A stretch of 64,000 nt of DNA. Source: Pleionea sp. CnH1-48 (GTDB lineage Bacteria; Pseudomonadota; Gammaproteobacteria; Enterobacterales; Kangiellaceae). The notes under the pieces are model-generated. The model saw nothing but the letters and a program-made list of their open reading frames with translations. It searched no databases and was not told the DNA's origin. The position numbers were made by a program, and so were the translations under genes. Below, one piece after another: positions 8,236 to 17,794 of the stretch. The first letter of the stretch is position 1, and each line of letters starts with the position of its first letter. Location of the stretch: positions 496,001-560,000 of the forward strand of contig NZ_JAMXSB010000002.1 in assembly GCF_024124665.1 (NCBI RefSeq), read 5' to 3'.

Positions 8236-10497
8236 ATGATAAAAACAGCTTTGACAGGAGCCTGTAGCCGCTTATTTCATCCCGATATGAAAGATTTCCA
8301 TAAACTCATTAGCCGTCGTTACACTCTGGCTTTGGCGCTCATCGCTGTTGTTGCAACCATCAATATGATGATCAGTGAAGCCATAACCAGCCAGCAAGAA
8401 CAAGATGCAGCGATCATCAACAAGGCTGGGCGTCAAAGAATGCTCAGTCAGCATATTTCGCTTATCGCGAATAAAATCATTCATAATCTGGAATATCAGC
8501 TTGAAGATGGACTCCACGAGCAGCTAACTCAAGCAACCCATCTTTTCTATTCGAGCCATCTACAGTTAAGTCGGCCAGAAAACTCAACGTTATCTAAAGC
8601 ACTGCATGAAATTTACTTTGGCGACCAACATAACCTCGACTCAAAAGTACAACGTTTCACTCGCAGTTCTCTCACTTTAATCTATGTTCATTCGCCATCT
8701 CAATTACCTTCCATTGACCACTCTTTGTATCGATTACCCTTCGCCACCGAGCTACTGAAAAATCTGGATATAGCAGTTCGGCAATATGAACTTGAAGCTC
8801 GCGAGAGAGTCATCGCCTACGAGCGAGTTCGTTTTGGTCTTTGGTTAGTGATCATGATTTTGCTGTTACTAGAAAGCCGTTTTATTTTTCGCCCTCTCAC
8901 CATCAAACTGACTAACACTCTCAACAAAGCAATCGAAGACGAAAGTAAAGCCCTTCAGGCCAAAGAAGAAGCCGAGAAAGCCAACGCTGCAAAGTCAACC
9001 TTTATAGCTAATATTAGCCACGAGCTAAGAACTCCCCTAAATGGTTTATGCGGCATGTTAGAAATGCTAAAAACCGAAAATGATCCTGACAAACGCATCA
9101 GCTATATCAATCAAGGGCTCAACTCTGGCAAACACCTGGAAGCCGTTATCAATAACGTATTAGACATCAGTAAATACGACTCGGGCAAACTTCAACTTCA
9201 TGAGACAGAATGCGATCTGCAAGATATGATAAAGCAATGTCTGGCTCCCATTGAATTAGCATGTCAGAACAATCAACTTACCTTCGAAAAATATCTCTCT
9301 CCCGAACTGCCCAACTGGATCATCACCGATGTCACCCGGTTTTGTCAGATACTCAATAATTTAACCAGTAACGCACTTAAGTTCACTCGTGACGGAAAGA
9401 TTACTGTCGAGATAGAAAAGAGTGGTGACCACATGCTGATTAAAGTTTCAGACACAGGCATCGGCATCGCAAGAGAGAAGCTGGATGATATTTTCTCTCC
9501 TTTCACGCAGGCCGACGACTCCACTACTCGAAAATATGGAGGCACAGGACTAGGGTTAAGCATCACCAAACATCTGGTCACATTAATGAAGGGCTCCATT
9601 CAGGTAGAATCAGAACTGCGTATTGGCACTAGCTTTACTATTAGCTTACCACTCAAACCCGTTACTCGGATGGTCACCCCCAAACCCAAAGGTGATCAAG
9701 ATTGTTTTGCAGTCATAGAGCCACAAGCTTCAAACCAGCTTTATCTTCAACACTTGATCACGAGTGAAGGTTATCAATGTCTAACGTTTGATTCAGGAAG
9801 TCAGTTTTTGGAGCGCTGGCATAATACCTTTCAGGAAACACCGGATCTGGCTGCCATTATTTATTGTATCGATGGCAAAGAAGCTTACGAGGAGATGTTA
9901 CAAAGCCTGGAAAAAGCAACACAACTGCAATTGGTACCGCGCTTACTCATAACGCCAGACTCTCACTCTCTTGATATCGATCCCAATCCCTTGGTCACCA
10001 TACACTCAAAACCCGTTAGTGAAGACAGTTTTTTAAAGTTCATCCATTACTGCAGTGAATGGGACAGAAAGCACGACGAACTACTCAACATCTTAATTGC
10101 CGAAGACAATGCTGTGAATGCTCAAATTATTCTTCATCTGCTCAAGCAAATGGGCCATCAAACAACCCTGGCAAAAAATGGCAACGAGGCGGTAGAAAAA
10201 GCCATAAAACAAAATTACGATTTAATTTTTATGGACATCAATATGCCAGAAAAAGACGGCTTGGAAGCTTCACAATCACTGCGAAAACAAAATATCACCA
10301 CCCCCATTGCCGCAATGACGGCTCATGCATTCGATGAATCCGTGATACAAACTCGTGCAGCAGGAATGCAATACCATTTAACCAAACCCATTCAGCCACT
10401 TAAAATTAAACAAGTACTTAAACGTGTTCAGATATATCACCATATTCAAAAAGCTCCCTTTGCCACGACTGGGAGCAAGATTGACCCTAACACATAG
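8236..10497 (+). CDS. Hybrid histidine kinase with PilJ-type sensor and receiver domains
   Basis: A membrane sensor kinase of about 753 residues. In order: transmembrane helix near residues 20-40; a periplasmic PilJ/NarX-like segment containing NKAGRQRMLSQ; a second helix near 205-225; HisKA with FIANISHELRTPLNG (His about 261); HATPase_c with NLTSNALKFT, DTGIGI and GGTGLGLS; a degenerate receiver (about 490-600) lacking the acceptor Asp motif; and an intact receiver (about 615-730) with AEDNAVN, FMDINMPEKDG and the TKPI lysine. No Hpt domain is present, so it is not a full BarA/TorS type. The frame is open from a TTG at 8113, and 8236 or the ATG at 8287 are alternative starts; none has a convincing ribosome binding site. 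The partner regulator is unknown. Confidence 0.8.
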   Translation: MIKTALTGACSRLFHPDMKDFHKLISRRYTLALALIAVVATINMMISEAITSQQEQDAAIINKAGRQRMLSQHISLIANKIIHNLEYQLEDGLHEQLTQATHLFYSSHLQLSRPENSTLSKALHEIYFGDQHNLDSKVQRFTRSSLTLIYVHSPSQLPSIDHSLYRLPFATELLKNLDIAVRQYELEARERVIAYERVRFGLWLVIMILLLLESRFIFRPLTIKLTNTLNKAIEDESKALQAKEEAEKANAAKSTFIANISHELRTPLNGLCGMLEMLKTENDPDKRISYINQGLNSGKHLEAVINNVLDISKYDSGKLQLHETECDLQDMIKQCLAPIELACQNNQLTFEKYLSPELPNWIITDVTRFCQILNNLTSNALKFTRDGKITVEIEKSGDHMLIKVSDTGIGIAREKLDDIFSPFTQADDSTTRKYGGTGLGLSITKHLVTLMKGSIQVESELRIGTSFTISLPLKPVTRMVTPKPKGDQDCFAVIEPQASNQLYLQHLITSEGYQCLTFDSGSQFLERWHNTFQETPDLAAIIYCIDGKEAYEEMLQSLEKATQLQLVPRLLITPDSHSLDIDPNPLVTIHSKPVSEDSFLKFIHYCSEWDRKHDELLNILIAEDNAVNAQIILHLLKQMGHQTTLAKNGNEAVEKAIKQNYDLIFMDINMPEKDGLEASQSLRKQNITTPIAAMTAHAFDESVIQTRAAGMQYHLTKPIQPLKIKQVLKRVQIYHHIQKAPFATTGSKIDPNT

Positions 10498-10538
10498 ATC
10501 ACTTAAGCTAAACCAAACACATTAAAGAGCATATTTTT

Positions 10539-11192
10539 ATGAGTCAATCGCCATCAGCCGAACATCTATTTCAACAAATCAGTGCCGGCGATATTATGGG
10601 TGTCGGAACACAAATGGAGTCAACACCTGAGTTGGCAGAATCGACCAACGAATATGGTATCAGCCCTGTTATGTGGGCACTTTATCATCAACAAACGGCC
10701 ATTGCAGAAATTGTTTATCAACATGTTAAGCAGCCAGATGTTTTTCATTGCGCCGCTATGGGTGATTTAGACAAACTACGACAGCATATCGAGGATAACA
10801 AAACTCTTATCACTCAATGTACCCCCGATGGTTTTACTGCATTACATTTCAGCTGTTTTTTTCAACGAGTCGACTGCGCCCTGTTTCTGATTGAAGCTGG
10901 AGCCGATGTGAATGCCGTGACTCAAAACGAAAATAAACTGAGTCCAATTCACAGTGCTGCTGCAGCTCAATCCTTTGAAATTATGGAAGCTTTGTTACAG
11001 TTTAAAGCCGACCCTGATCGCCAACAACAAGGCGGGTTTACTGCATTAATGTCGGCAGCGTCTCACAACAACATAGAGCTTTGTGAGTTACTAATAGTGC
11101 ACGGTGCCACTAAAAAACTCACGGATGATAATGGACACACGGCATGGGATCATGGCAACGAGAAAGGTTTTGATATTCCATTGCTAAAGTAA
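10539..11192 (+). CDS. Ankyrin repeat protein
   Basis: A 217-residue soluble protein built of about five ankyrin repeats. Consensus pieces are DGFTALHFSCFF...LIEAGADVNA, LSPIHSAAAA...LLQFKADPD and GGFTALMSAASHN...LLIVHGATK. No signal peptide is present, so it is expected in the cytoplasm as a protein-binding scaffold. It lies 41 bp after the hybrid kinase and shares its strand, so the two may be cotranscribed, ending at the strong terminator at 11225. Confidence 0.85.
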   Translation: MSQSPSAEHLFQQISAGDIMGVGTQMESTPELAESTNEYGISPVMWALYHQQTAIAEIVYQHVKQPDVFHCAAMGDLDKLRQHIEDNKTLITQCTPDGFTALHFSCFFQRVDCALFLIEAGADVNAVTQNENKLSPIHSAAAAQSFEIMEALLQFKADPDRQQQGGFTALMSAASHNNIELCELLIVHGATKKLTDDNGHTAWDHGNEKGFDIPLLK

Positions 11193-11224
11193 TTTATCTC
11201 GTCATTTCACTGATTTTCAACCAT

Positions 11225-11259
11225 AAAAAAAGCTCTCGTGAATCACGAGAGCTTTTTTA
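11225..11259. terminator. Bidirectional terminator between the ankyrin gene and prpC
   Basis: A perfect stem AGCTCTCGTG/CACGAGAGCT with loop AAT is flanked by A and T runs on both sides. It can terminate the plus-strand kinase/ankyrin unit and the minus-strand prpBC unit. Confidence 0.9.
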
Positions 11260-11279
11260 GTTTCGATTAAACGTAACCT

Positions 11280-12431
11280 TTATTTGTTACGGTCTTCGAT
11301 ATCTACCCACGCCAGATCTTCTGGACCAGTGTAGTTTGCACTTGGGCGAATGATCTTGCCATCAACACGTTGTTCCATAATGTGAGCAGCCCATCCAGTT
11401 ACTCGAGAGATAACAAAGATAGGTGTAAACATGGCCGTTGGAATGCCCATCTGATGGTAAGAAACCGCAGAGAACCAATCCAGGTTCGGGAACATTTTCT
11501 TTTCGTCCCACATAACTGTCTCTAAGCGCTCAGCGATGTTGTACAAGTTCATGTCGCCCTGCTCTTCTGACAATGAATTTGCAACGCGCTTAATGACTTC
11601 ATTACGAGGATCAGAAACCGTATACACTGGGTGACCGAAACCGATAACGATTTCTTTACGACCGATACGCTCTTTAATGTCAGACTCAGCTTCGTCTGGA
11701 TTACCGTAACGCTTTTGAATTTCTAATGCGACTTCATTAGCACCACCGTGCTTAGGTCCGCGTAATGCACCGATAGCACCCGCTACCGCAGAGTACATAT
11801 CTGAACCCGTACCCGCAATAACACGGCTAGTGAAGGTAGATGCATTGAACTCGTGCTCTGCATAAAGAATCAAAGAGATATGCATCGCTTTAACCCAAGA
11901 CTCACTGGGCTCTTCACCGTGTAACAGATGTAAGAAGTGACCACCGATAGAATCGTCTTCTGTTTGCACATCAATACGAATACCATTGTGGCTGAAGTGA
12001 TACCAGTACAATAACATTGAACCAAAGCTTGCTAACAAACGGTCAGCAATGTCTTTTGCATCCGATGCATTGTGGTCATCTTTTTCTGGCAAAACAGTCC
12101 CTAATACAGAACAACCCGTACGCAATACATCCATAGGATGGGCGGCTGCAGGCAAGCACTCTAAGGCTTCTTGAACAGCTAACGGCAAACCACGCATGGC
12201 TTTTAATTTGCGCTTATAGTTACTTAACTCAGCTTTCGTTGGCAAACTGCCATGGATCAACAGGTAAGCAATTTCTTCGAACTCGGCTTTCTCTGCAAAA
12301 TCTAAAATGTCATAACCGCGATATGCTAAATCGTTACCAGTACGACCAACAGTACACAACGATGTGTTACCAGCAGCAATGCCTGATAACGCTACGGATT
12401 TTTTCGCCTTAGGTAATACTTGTTCCGCCAT
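11280..12431 (-). CDS. prpC: 2-methylcitrate synthase
   Basis: A 383-residue citrate synthase-fold enzyme that condenses propionyl-CoA with oxaloacetate in the methylcitrate cycle. Family motifs are [22 protein letters not shown] near the start, [13 protein letters not shown] (catalytic His), GFGHPVY (second His) and [12 protein letters not shown]. Adjacency to prpB and the lack of a gltA-type N-terminal region favour prpC over citrate synthase. The start at 12431 is chosen over an ATG eight codons earlier because AGGAG sits at the right spacing, inside the end of prpB, and the two genes are one base apart. prpD/acnD and prpR are not adjacent. Confidence 0.9.
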   Translation of the reverse strand: MAEQVLPKAKKSVALSGIAAGNTSLCTVGRTGNDLAYRGYDILDFAEKAEFEEIAYLLIHGSLPTKAELSNYKRKLKAMRGLPLAVQEALECLPAAAHPMDVLRTGCSVLGTVLPEKDDHNASDAKDIADRLLASFGSMLLYWYHFSHNGIRIDVQTEDDSIGGHFLHLLHGEEPSESWVKAMHISLILYAEHEFNASTFTSRVIAGTGSDMYSAVAGAIGALRGPKHGGANEVALEIQKRYGNPDEAESDIKERIGRKEIVIGFGHPVYTVSDPRNEVIKRVANSLSEEQGDMNLYNIAERLETVMWDEKKMFPNLDWFSAVSYHQMGIPTAMFTPIFVISRVTGWAAHIMEQRVDGKIIRPSANYTGPEDLAWVDIEDRNK

Positions 12432-12432
12432 T

Positions 12433-13323
12433 TTATTTCTCCTTATTTTGTGCAAATAGCGAGTCTAACTTTTGCTCATAGCTATGATAGTTAAGATAGT
12501 CGTACAACTCTTCTCGAGTTTGCATGATATCAACTACATTACGCTGATGACCGTCGTTTTTAAGTGCTTCATAAACGTTAATCGCACCTTTATTCATAGC
12601 GCGATAAGCACCACAGCAATAAAGCACAATATCAACACCCACTTCGCCTAACTCAGGTGTTGAGAATAATGGGGTTTTACCAAATTCAGTAATGTTCGCC
12701 AGAATCGGAACCTTAACAGCCGCTTTAAATTCTTTGTATTGTTCTAATGTGTTGATGGCTTCAGGGAAAATCATATCGGCACCAGCTTCGACACAAGCAA
12801 TCGCTCGTTCAATCGCAGCTTCCATTCCATCAACCGCTAACGCATCGGTTCGTGCCATGATAACAAAGTCATCATCAGTACGAGCATCAACGGCCGCTTT
12901 AACACGATCTAACATTTCTGCTTTAGAAACGATTTCTTTACCAGGACGATGGCCACAACGTTTTGCAGCAACCTGATCTTCGATGTGACAGCCTGCGGCT
13001 CCCATTTTAGATAGCGCTTTGATCGTTCGGGCAATGTTAAATGCGCCACCCCAACCGGTATCAGCATCAACTAACAAAGGTAAATCACAAACATCGGTAA
13101 TACGACGAACATCGATCAGAACATCTTCTAGTGAACTGATACCGAGATCAGGCATACCCAGTGAATTAGCAGCAACGCCACCACCCGACAAATAAATAGC
13201 CTGATGACCTACGCGCTTTGCCATTAATGCAGTGTATGCGTTAATGGTTCCAACGACCTGTAATGGTTGGTTGGCTTCAACAGCAGCTCTAAAACGTGCG
13301 CCTGCACTTAGTGTTTGACTCAT
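12433..13323 (-). CDS. prpB: Methylisocitrate lyase
   Basis: A 296-residue PEP mutase/isocitrate lyase superfamily enzyme splitting 2-methylisocitrate into pyruvate and succinate. It has the [18 protein letters not shown] substrate loop, the metal-binding VDADTGWGG, and the gate motif KRCGH that marks lyases of this family. AAGAGA precedes the ATG. It is the first gene of a two-gene unit with prpC. The upstream gap of 450 bp is largely filled by an ERIC-like element, so its promoter must lie in the first roughly 200 bp. Confidence 0.93.
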   Translation of the reverse strand: MSQTLSAGARFRAAVEANQPLQVVGTINAYTALMAKRVGHQAIYLSGGGVAANSLGMPDLGISSLEDVLIDVRRITDVCDLPLLVDADTGWGGAFNIARTIKALSKMGAAGCHIEDQVAAKRCGHRPGKEIVSKAEMLDRVKAAVDARTDDDFVIMARTDALAVDGMEAAIERAIACVEAGADMIFPEAINTLEQYKEFKAAVKVPILANITEFGKTPLFSTPELGEVGVDIVLYCCGAYRAMNKGAINVYEALKNDGHQRNVVDIMQTREELYDYLNYHSYEQKLDSLFAQNKEK

Positions 13324-13527
13324 AGCGATTTCTCTTTCTTCGGTTTTCGTTCACAAGCCAATCCAAAATAATAACGGACTTCATAAAACATCAACATAGC
13401 GTCTCGGGCTTGTGCCTTGATTATGTTTTATTAGCACCCGCCCAATTCAAAGTTATCTGTCCCAACAGCCAACCTTGAAATCGATACTGTCTGTTACTTT
13501 TATCTCGCTATTATTTTGGTCTGACTT

Positions 13528-13773
13528 TATACCCGTTACCTGGAGCCACCAGTGACTCCTGGTAAAACAGCCAGCAAAGAGTGCTCGCACTCTTCATTTG
13601 GTTACCAGTTTTAATTCGTGTAACCGCGAAACAAAAAAATGACAACTCTACCTGTCGCCTTTCAAGTTGCAGCGGTGTTGGCTGCGCGCGCTCACCCCAG
13701 TCACTTAGTACAGCTAAGCTCAGGGGATTCGCTTGCTGGCCGCCTACCTGCACCTTGAAATACTTTAGGTGTA
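13528..13773 (-). repeat. ERIC-like element (copy 1) carrying a nested insert
   Basis: Ends TATACCCGT and AGGTGTA match the termini of the other ERIC-like copies in this window. The core, read on the minus strand, has GAATCCCCTGAGCTTAG and GACTGGGGTGAGCGC, close to the enterobacterial ERIC core. Without the insert (about 13537-13653) the element is 129 bp, near the canonical 127 bp. Its right end abuts the stop codon of the fumarase gene (TAG at 13774-13776). Confidence 0.8.
13537..13653. repeat. 117-bp structured insert inside ERIC copy 1
   Basis: Intact copies read TATACCCGTCGCC. Here TATACCCGT and GTCGCC are separated by about 117 bp. The insert holds three inverted repeats: TTACC...GGTAA with a near-palindromic middle (13536-13565), AAGAGTGC-TC-GCACTCTT (13577-13594) and GGTTAC...GTAACC (13600-13625). 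The hexamer TACCTG occurs at both junctions. No coding sequence is apparent. Confidence 0.6.
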
Positions 13774-15285
13774 CTAAGCCATTTCTTCTATTTTAACTTT
13801 CCAGATAGCAGGTCCAGTTTTATGGACTGACTCACCCGCCACATCCACCGCAACCGTCACTGGCATATCTTTTACTTCAAACTCGTAGATAGCTTCCATT
13901 CCTAGATCTTCGAAGGCCACTACACGAGATTGTTTAATCGCTTTAGACACCAGATACGCAGCGCCACCAACAGCCATCAGATAAACGGCTTTGTTGTCTT
14001 TAATAGCTTCGATTGCCACATCACCACGCTCAGCTTTACCAATCATACCTAATAAACCGGTTTTTTCGAGCATCATACGGGTGAACTTATCCATACGGGT
14101 TGAAGTCGTTGGGCCAGCAGGACCGACAACTTCATCACCTACCGCATCAACAGGGCCAACGTAGTAAATAAATTTACCATTAAAGTCGACACCATCGGGT
14201 AATGGCTCACCTTTGTCTAACAATTCTTGAATACGCTTATGGGCAGCATCGCGACCGGTTAAGATTTTACCGGATAGGAGTAAGGTTTCTCCCGGCTTCC
14301 ACTCTTGAACGTCAGTCGCCGTAATCTCATCTAAATTCACACGACGAACATTATCACCTACTTCCCAGGTCACTTCTGGCCAATCGTCCAGACTGGGTTG
14401 CTCTAATTCTGCTGGGCCACTGCCGTCTAATGTGAAATGCACATGACGTGTCGCTGCACAGTTAGGGATCATCGCCACTGGTAATGACGCTGCGTGGGTT
14501 GGGCAATGGTTAATTTTAATATCAAGAACCGTTGTTAACCCGCCTAATCCTTGTGCACCAATGCCCAGCTTGTTTACTTTCTCAAAAATCTCTAAACGCA
14601 GTTTTTCGGCAGGTGTTTCTGCGCCTTTTTCGAGTAGCTCATGAATGTCCACAGGCTCCATTAAGGATTCTTTTGCCATAACCATGGCTTTCTCGGCCGT
14701 CCCACCAATGCCAATGCCTAGCATACCTGGAGGACACCAACCTGCTCCCATCTTAGGAACTGTCTCTAATACCCAATCCACAATCGAGTCGTTGGGATTC
14801 AGCATTACAAATTTGGATTTGTTTTCTGAGCCGCCGCCTTTCGCCGCAACATCAACAGTAACGGTATCACCGGGCTCCATACTGATGTGAACAACAGCAG
14901 GTGTGTTATCGCGGGTGTTTTTGCGTGGTCCCATCGGATTGGCAACAACCGATGCGCGTAACGGGTTATCCGCATTTTGATAAGCACGACGAACACCTTC
15001 ATCAACCATTTCTTGAACGGTTTGATCGGTGTCCCACTGAACATTCATTCCGATTTTTACAAACGCAGTCACGATGCCCGTATCCTGACACACAGGACGG
15101 CGGCCTTCAGCTGACATACGAGAGTTAATTAAGATTTGAGCGATTGCATCTTTTGCGCCTGAGTTTTGTTCTTTTTGATAGGCTTCATGCATCGCATCGA
15201 CAAAGTCTTTGGGATGGTAATAAGAAATAAATTGCAGTGCACTTTCTACACTGTCGATAAAGTCGGCTTTTGTTATCACCGCCAT
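13774..15285 (-). CDS. Class I (iron-sulfur) fumarate hydratase
   Basis: A 503-residue oxygen-sensitive [4Fe-4S] fumarase of the TCA cycle, interconverting fumarate and malate. Domain order is alpha (with VCQDTG and the GAGWCPPGMLGIGIGG region) then beta (GPTTSTRMDKFTRMM). Cluster cysteines are present at VCQDTG, PNCAATRH and further upstream. The frame opens 17 codons earlier, but the ATG at 15285 has GGAGG eight bases upstream and gives the usual length. fumA/fumB are the usual symbols but cannot be told apart here. The ERIC-like element begins right after its stop codon and replaces any normal terminator. Confidence 0.92.
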   Translation of the reverse strand: MAVITKADFIDSVESALQFISYYHPKDFVDAMHEAYQKEQNSGAKDAIAQILINSRMSAEGRRPVCQDTGIVTAFVKIGMNVQWDTDQTVQEMVDEGVRRAYQNADNPLRASVVANPMGPRKNTRDNTPAVVHISMEPGDTVTVDVAAKGGGSENKSKFVMLNPNDSIVDWVLETVPKMGAGWCPPGMLGIGIGGTAEKAMVMAKESLMEPVDIHELLEKGAETPAEKLRLEIFEKVNKLGIGAQGLGGLTTVLDIKINHCPTHAASLPVAMIPNCAATRHVHFTLDGSGPAELEQPSLDDWPEVTWEVGDNVRRVNLDEITATDVQEWKPGETLLLSGKILTGRDAAHKRIQELLDKGEPLPDGVDFNGKFIYYVGPVDAVGDEVVGPAGPTTSTRMDKFTRMMLEKTGLLGMIGKAERGDVAIEAIKDNKAVYLMAVGGAAYLVSKAIKQSRVVAFEDLGMEAIYEFEVKDMPVTVAVDVAGESVHKTGPAIWKVKIEEMA

Positions 15286-15495
15286 TTGGGTCGCCTCCAA
15301 AAATGATATGGGGAAGTTGCGGCTATTATATTGCACCGCACAACCTTACAATAAAATTGACGTGGGTTCAACGCTTAGGAAAGAAACTCTGGTATTATAG
15401 CTGACTCATGTCGCTGAGACAGCCCCTAATCGACGGCTTGTATAAAAAAGAACACAAAAGAATCAACATGTTGGAGCAAGTTTGAGCAGTCTGCT

Positions 15496-16920
15496 ATGAC
15501 CACCACCCCTACACATATCAATTTGGAATATTTAGGCAGCGATTCGCGCTTTTTTTATTTTGAAAAAGTCGTTGATCAAGCGTTTGCTTTATTACTCGAC
15601 AGCGGTGGAAACTTTACTGCCGATGCTCAACCATTAGCCAAAAACAATCGCTACGATATTATTTTAGTTGAGCCTGCTGAAGTATTAGTCAGCCAAGATA
15701 ACGAACATAAAATCATCGACTGCCAGAGCAAAAAAGAAACCATTATTGATGATTGTTTTGCTCAAATGAGTCGATGGCAAAAACATTACGTTGACACTAA
15801 TAACCTTAATACTTTTGCTGACTCTTTGCCTTTTAATGGCGGGCTAGCAGGCGCTTTTGCTTACGATATGGGGCGGCAATTAGAACAGCTCCCACAACAA
15901 GCGGCTAACGAATTACCGATTGCTGATTGTGTGGTGGGTTTGTACCTCTCGGCACTAATCATTGATCACCAAAAGCAGACCGTTACTTTATATAATTTTG
16001 CCGAGTCTGCTGAGAATTTTGAACGAATAGTTCAGTATTTTTGCGGCACTCGACCTCATTGCTTTGAATTCCAACTAACCAGCGATTGGCAGTCAAATAT
16101 GAGTGCCGATGATTACTTTGAGCGTTTTCATCAAGTCAAAAATTATATTAAGTCTGGTGACTGTTATCAGGTTAATCTGGCGCAAAGATTCAGCGCTTCT
16201 TTTACAGGTTCTGCCTGGGCCGCCTATCGTCATTTATCGGATAAAAATAAAGCGCCTTTTTCGGCTTTTATGAATATTCCTGACGGACAAATATTATCTT
16301 TGTCGCCCGAACGTTTTTTGCAAATTGCAGGGCGACAAGTTTTGACGCAACCCATAAAAGGAACGCGTCCTCGTTCTGACGATCCCAATATCGATAAAGC
16401 ATTGGCAGAAGAACTGGCAAGCAGCGAAAAAGATATGGCTGAGAATGTCATGATTGTCGACTTGCTGCGCAATGATTTGGGGCGAACCGCCACACCCGGC
16501 AGTGTTAAAGTGACGGAATTATTTGGTTTATACAGCTTCCCTTCTGTGCATCATTTAATTTCTACCGTCGTCTCAGAAATCGACGAAACCACCAGCGCAG
16601 CAGAAGTGTTAAAAGAGTCTTTTCCGGGTGGATCAATTACCGGAGCACCCAAAATTCGCGCCATGGAAATCATAGAAGAACTGGAGCCCCATCGTCGGCA
16701 TTTTTACTGCGGCTCTGTCGGCTACATCGACTTTCAGAATAATATGGACACTAGCATCACTATACGAACACTAATCTGTCATAATGAGCGTATATACACT
16801 TGGGCAGGTGGCGGACTGGTTGATGACTCACAACAACAACTGGAATACGAAGAAACCTTCGCTAAATTAAGTCGTATATTACCCGAGTTAAATCATCCTT
16901 TGTGTTTTAATAAGGAATGA
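15496..16920 (+). CDS. pabB: Aminodeoxychorismate synthase component I
   Basis: A 474-residue chorismate-utilising enzyme that, with the glutaminase PabA, makes 4-amino-4-deoxychorismate for folate. The PIKGT motif (TQPIKGTRPR) carries the lysine typical of PabB rather than the Ala of anthranilate synthase TrpE. Other signatures are KSGDCYQVNLAQRF, SSEKDMAENVMIVDLLRNDLGR and FPGGSITGAPKIRAMEII. It is divergent from the fumarase gene. The GGAG at about 15473 is far from the ATG, so the start is probable, not certain. Confidence 0.92.
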   Translation: MTTTPTHINLEYLGSDSRFFYFEKVVDQAFALLLDSGGNFTADAQPLAKNNRYDIILVEPAEVLVSQDNEHKIIDCQSKKETIIDDCFAQMSRWQKHYVDTNNLNTFADSLPFNGGLAGAFAYDMGRQLEQLPQQAANELPIADCVVGLYLSALIIDHQKQTVTLYNFAESAENFERIVQYFCGTRPHCFEFQLTSDWQSNMSADDYFERFHQVKNYIKSGDCYQVNLAQRFSASFTGSAWAAYRHLSDKNKAPFSAFMNIPDGQILSLSPERFLQIAGRQVLTQPIKGTRPRSDDPNIDKALAEELASSEKDMAENVMIVDLLRNDLGRTATPGSVKVTELFGLYSFPSVHHLISTVVSEIDETTSAAEVLKESFPGGSITGAPKIRAMEIIEELEPHRRHFYCGSVGYIDFQNNMDTSITIRTLICHNERIYTWAGGGLVDDSQQQLEYEETFAKLSRILPELNHPLCFNKE

Positions 16921-16931
16921 TTGTTTTATTA

Positions 16932-16985
16932 TATAGCCAAAGTATTTCAAGGCGCAGCGCTGCACCTTGAAAGGCGACGGGTATA
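16932..16985. repeat. 54-bp end-to-end ERIC deletion derivative
   Basis: It begins TATAGCCAAAGTATTTCAAG and ends CTTGAAAGGCGACGGGTATA. These are the left and right termini of the full ERIC-like copies at 42541 and 50426, joined directly at GCAGCGC with the core missing. The result is an almost fully self-complementary hairpin between pabB and the Nudix gene, ending 24 bp before the Nudix start codon. Confidence 0.8.
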
Positions 16986-17009
16986 AATGGGGAGTTTAAC
17001 GAATCACCA

Positions 17010-17624
17010 ATGAATGCATTTGTTACTGAGTTAAAAAATAAATTTGCTGCGTTAGATCCGGCACAAATATCCGCGGATCAGCCCCATTCACGTTTTGGAC
17101 ATGATGTTTTAAAACCCGCTGCAGTATTGGTTCCGCTAGTAGATCACTCCACCAACGAGCAAATTAACTACAATGTGTTACTCACGCGCCGCGCCAGCCA
17201 TCTAAAACACCACGCAGGCCAAATCAGCTTTCCTGGTGGCCGTTTCGAACAACACGACCTGCATTTACAACAAACGGCACTGCGAGAAACTCACGAAGAA
17301 ATCGGTATTCCCCACTCTGATGTAGAAATCATTGGTACGTTGCCTCAACACGAGACAATTACGGGCTATATGATTACCCCCTTTGTCGGCTGGCTAAAAG
17401 CTGACTACTCTCTAACGGTCGATGCAGGCGAAGTGGCCGAAGTGTTTGAAGTGCCTCTGTCTTTTATCTGTGATCCCCAAAATCAACGCATAGAAACACG
17501 GCAGTTTGAGGGTCGCGAAGTGAACTTTTATGTCATTGAATATAATGACTATTGGATCTGGGGAGCAACGGCACGCATTTTGGTCGAATTTGCTAAAATT
17601 TACAACAGCTTGGACCAGTTCTGA
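17010..17624 (+). CDS. Nudix CoA pyrophosphatase (NudL/YeaB-like)
   Basis: A 204-residue Nudix hydrolase expected to cleave CoA derivatives to 4'-phosphopantetheine and ADP. The UPF0035/CoA signature LLTRRASHLKHHAGQISFPGG precedes a complete Nudix box (GGRFEQ...RETHEEIG, residues about 78-100) with all metal-binding Glu residues. The tail holds YWIWGATARIL, typical of this subfamily. It follows pabB on the same strand with the ERIC deletion derivative in between. GGGAG is about 16 bases upstream of the ATG, a little far. Confidence 0.88.
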   Translation: MNAFVTELKNKFAALDPAQISADQPHSRFGHDVLKPAAVLVPLVDHSTNEQINYNVLLTRRASHLKHHAGQISFPGGRFEQHDLHLQQTALRETHEEIGIPHSDVEIIGTLPQHETITGYMITPFVGWLKADYSLTVDAGEVAEVFEVPLSFICDPQNQRIETRQFEGREVNFYVIEYNDYWIWGATARILVEFAKIYNSLDQF

Positions 17625-17794
17625 TCCCCCTCCTTCTTATCGCTAAAAGTTCTGTTGTTATAAGCACAACATGATAGAATTCAGGCACTTTTTACGACTG
17701 ATCACGCATTTCTATTAGGGTTATTGAACCAGCCATATAAAGGCTTGGATAAACCACGTTGATCAGATGATTAGCTTGAATAAGGTAGTTCCTC

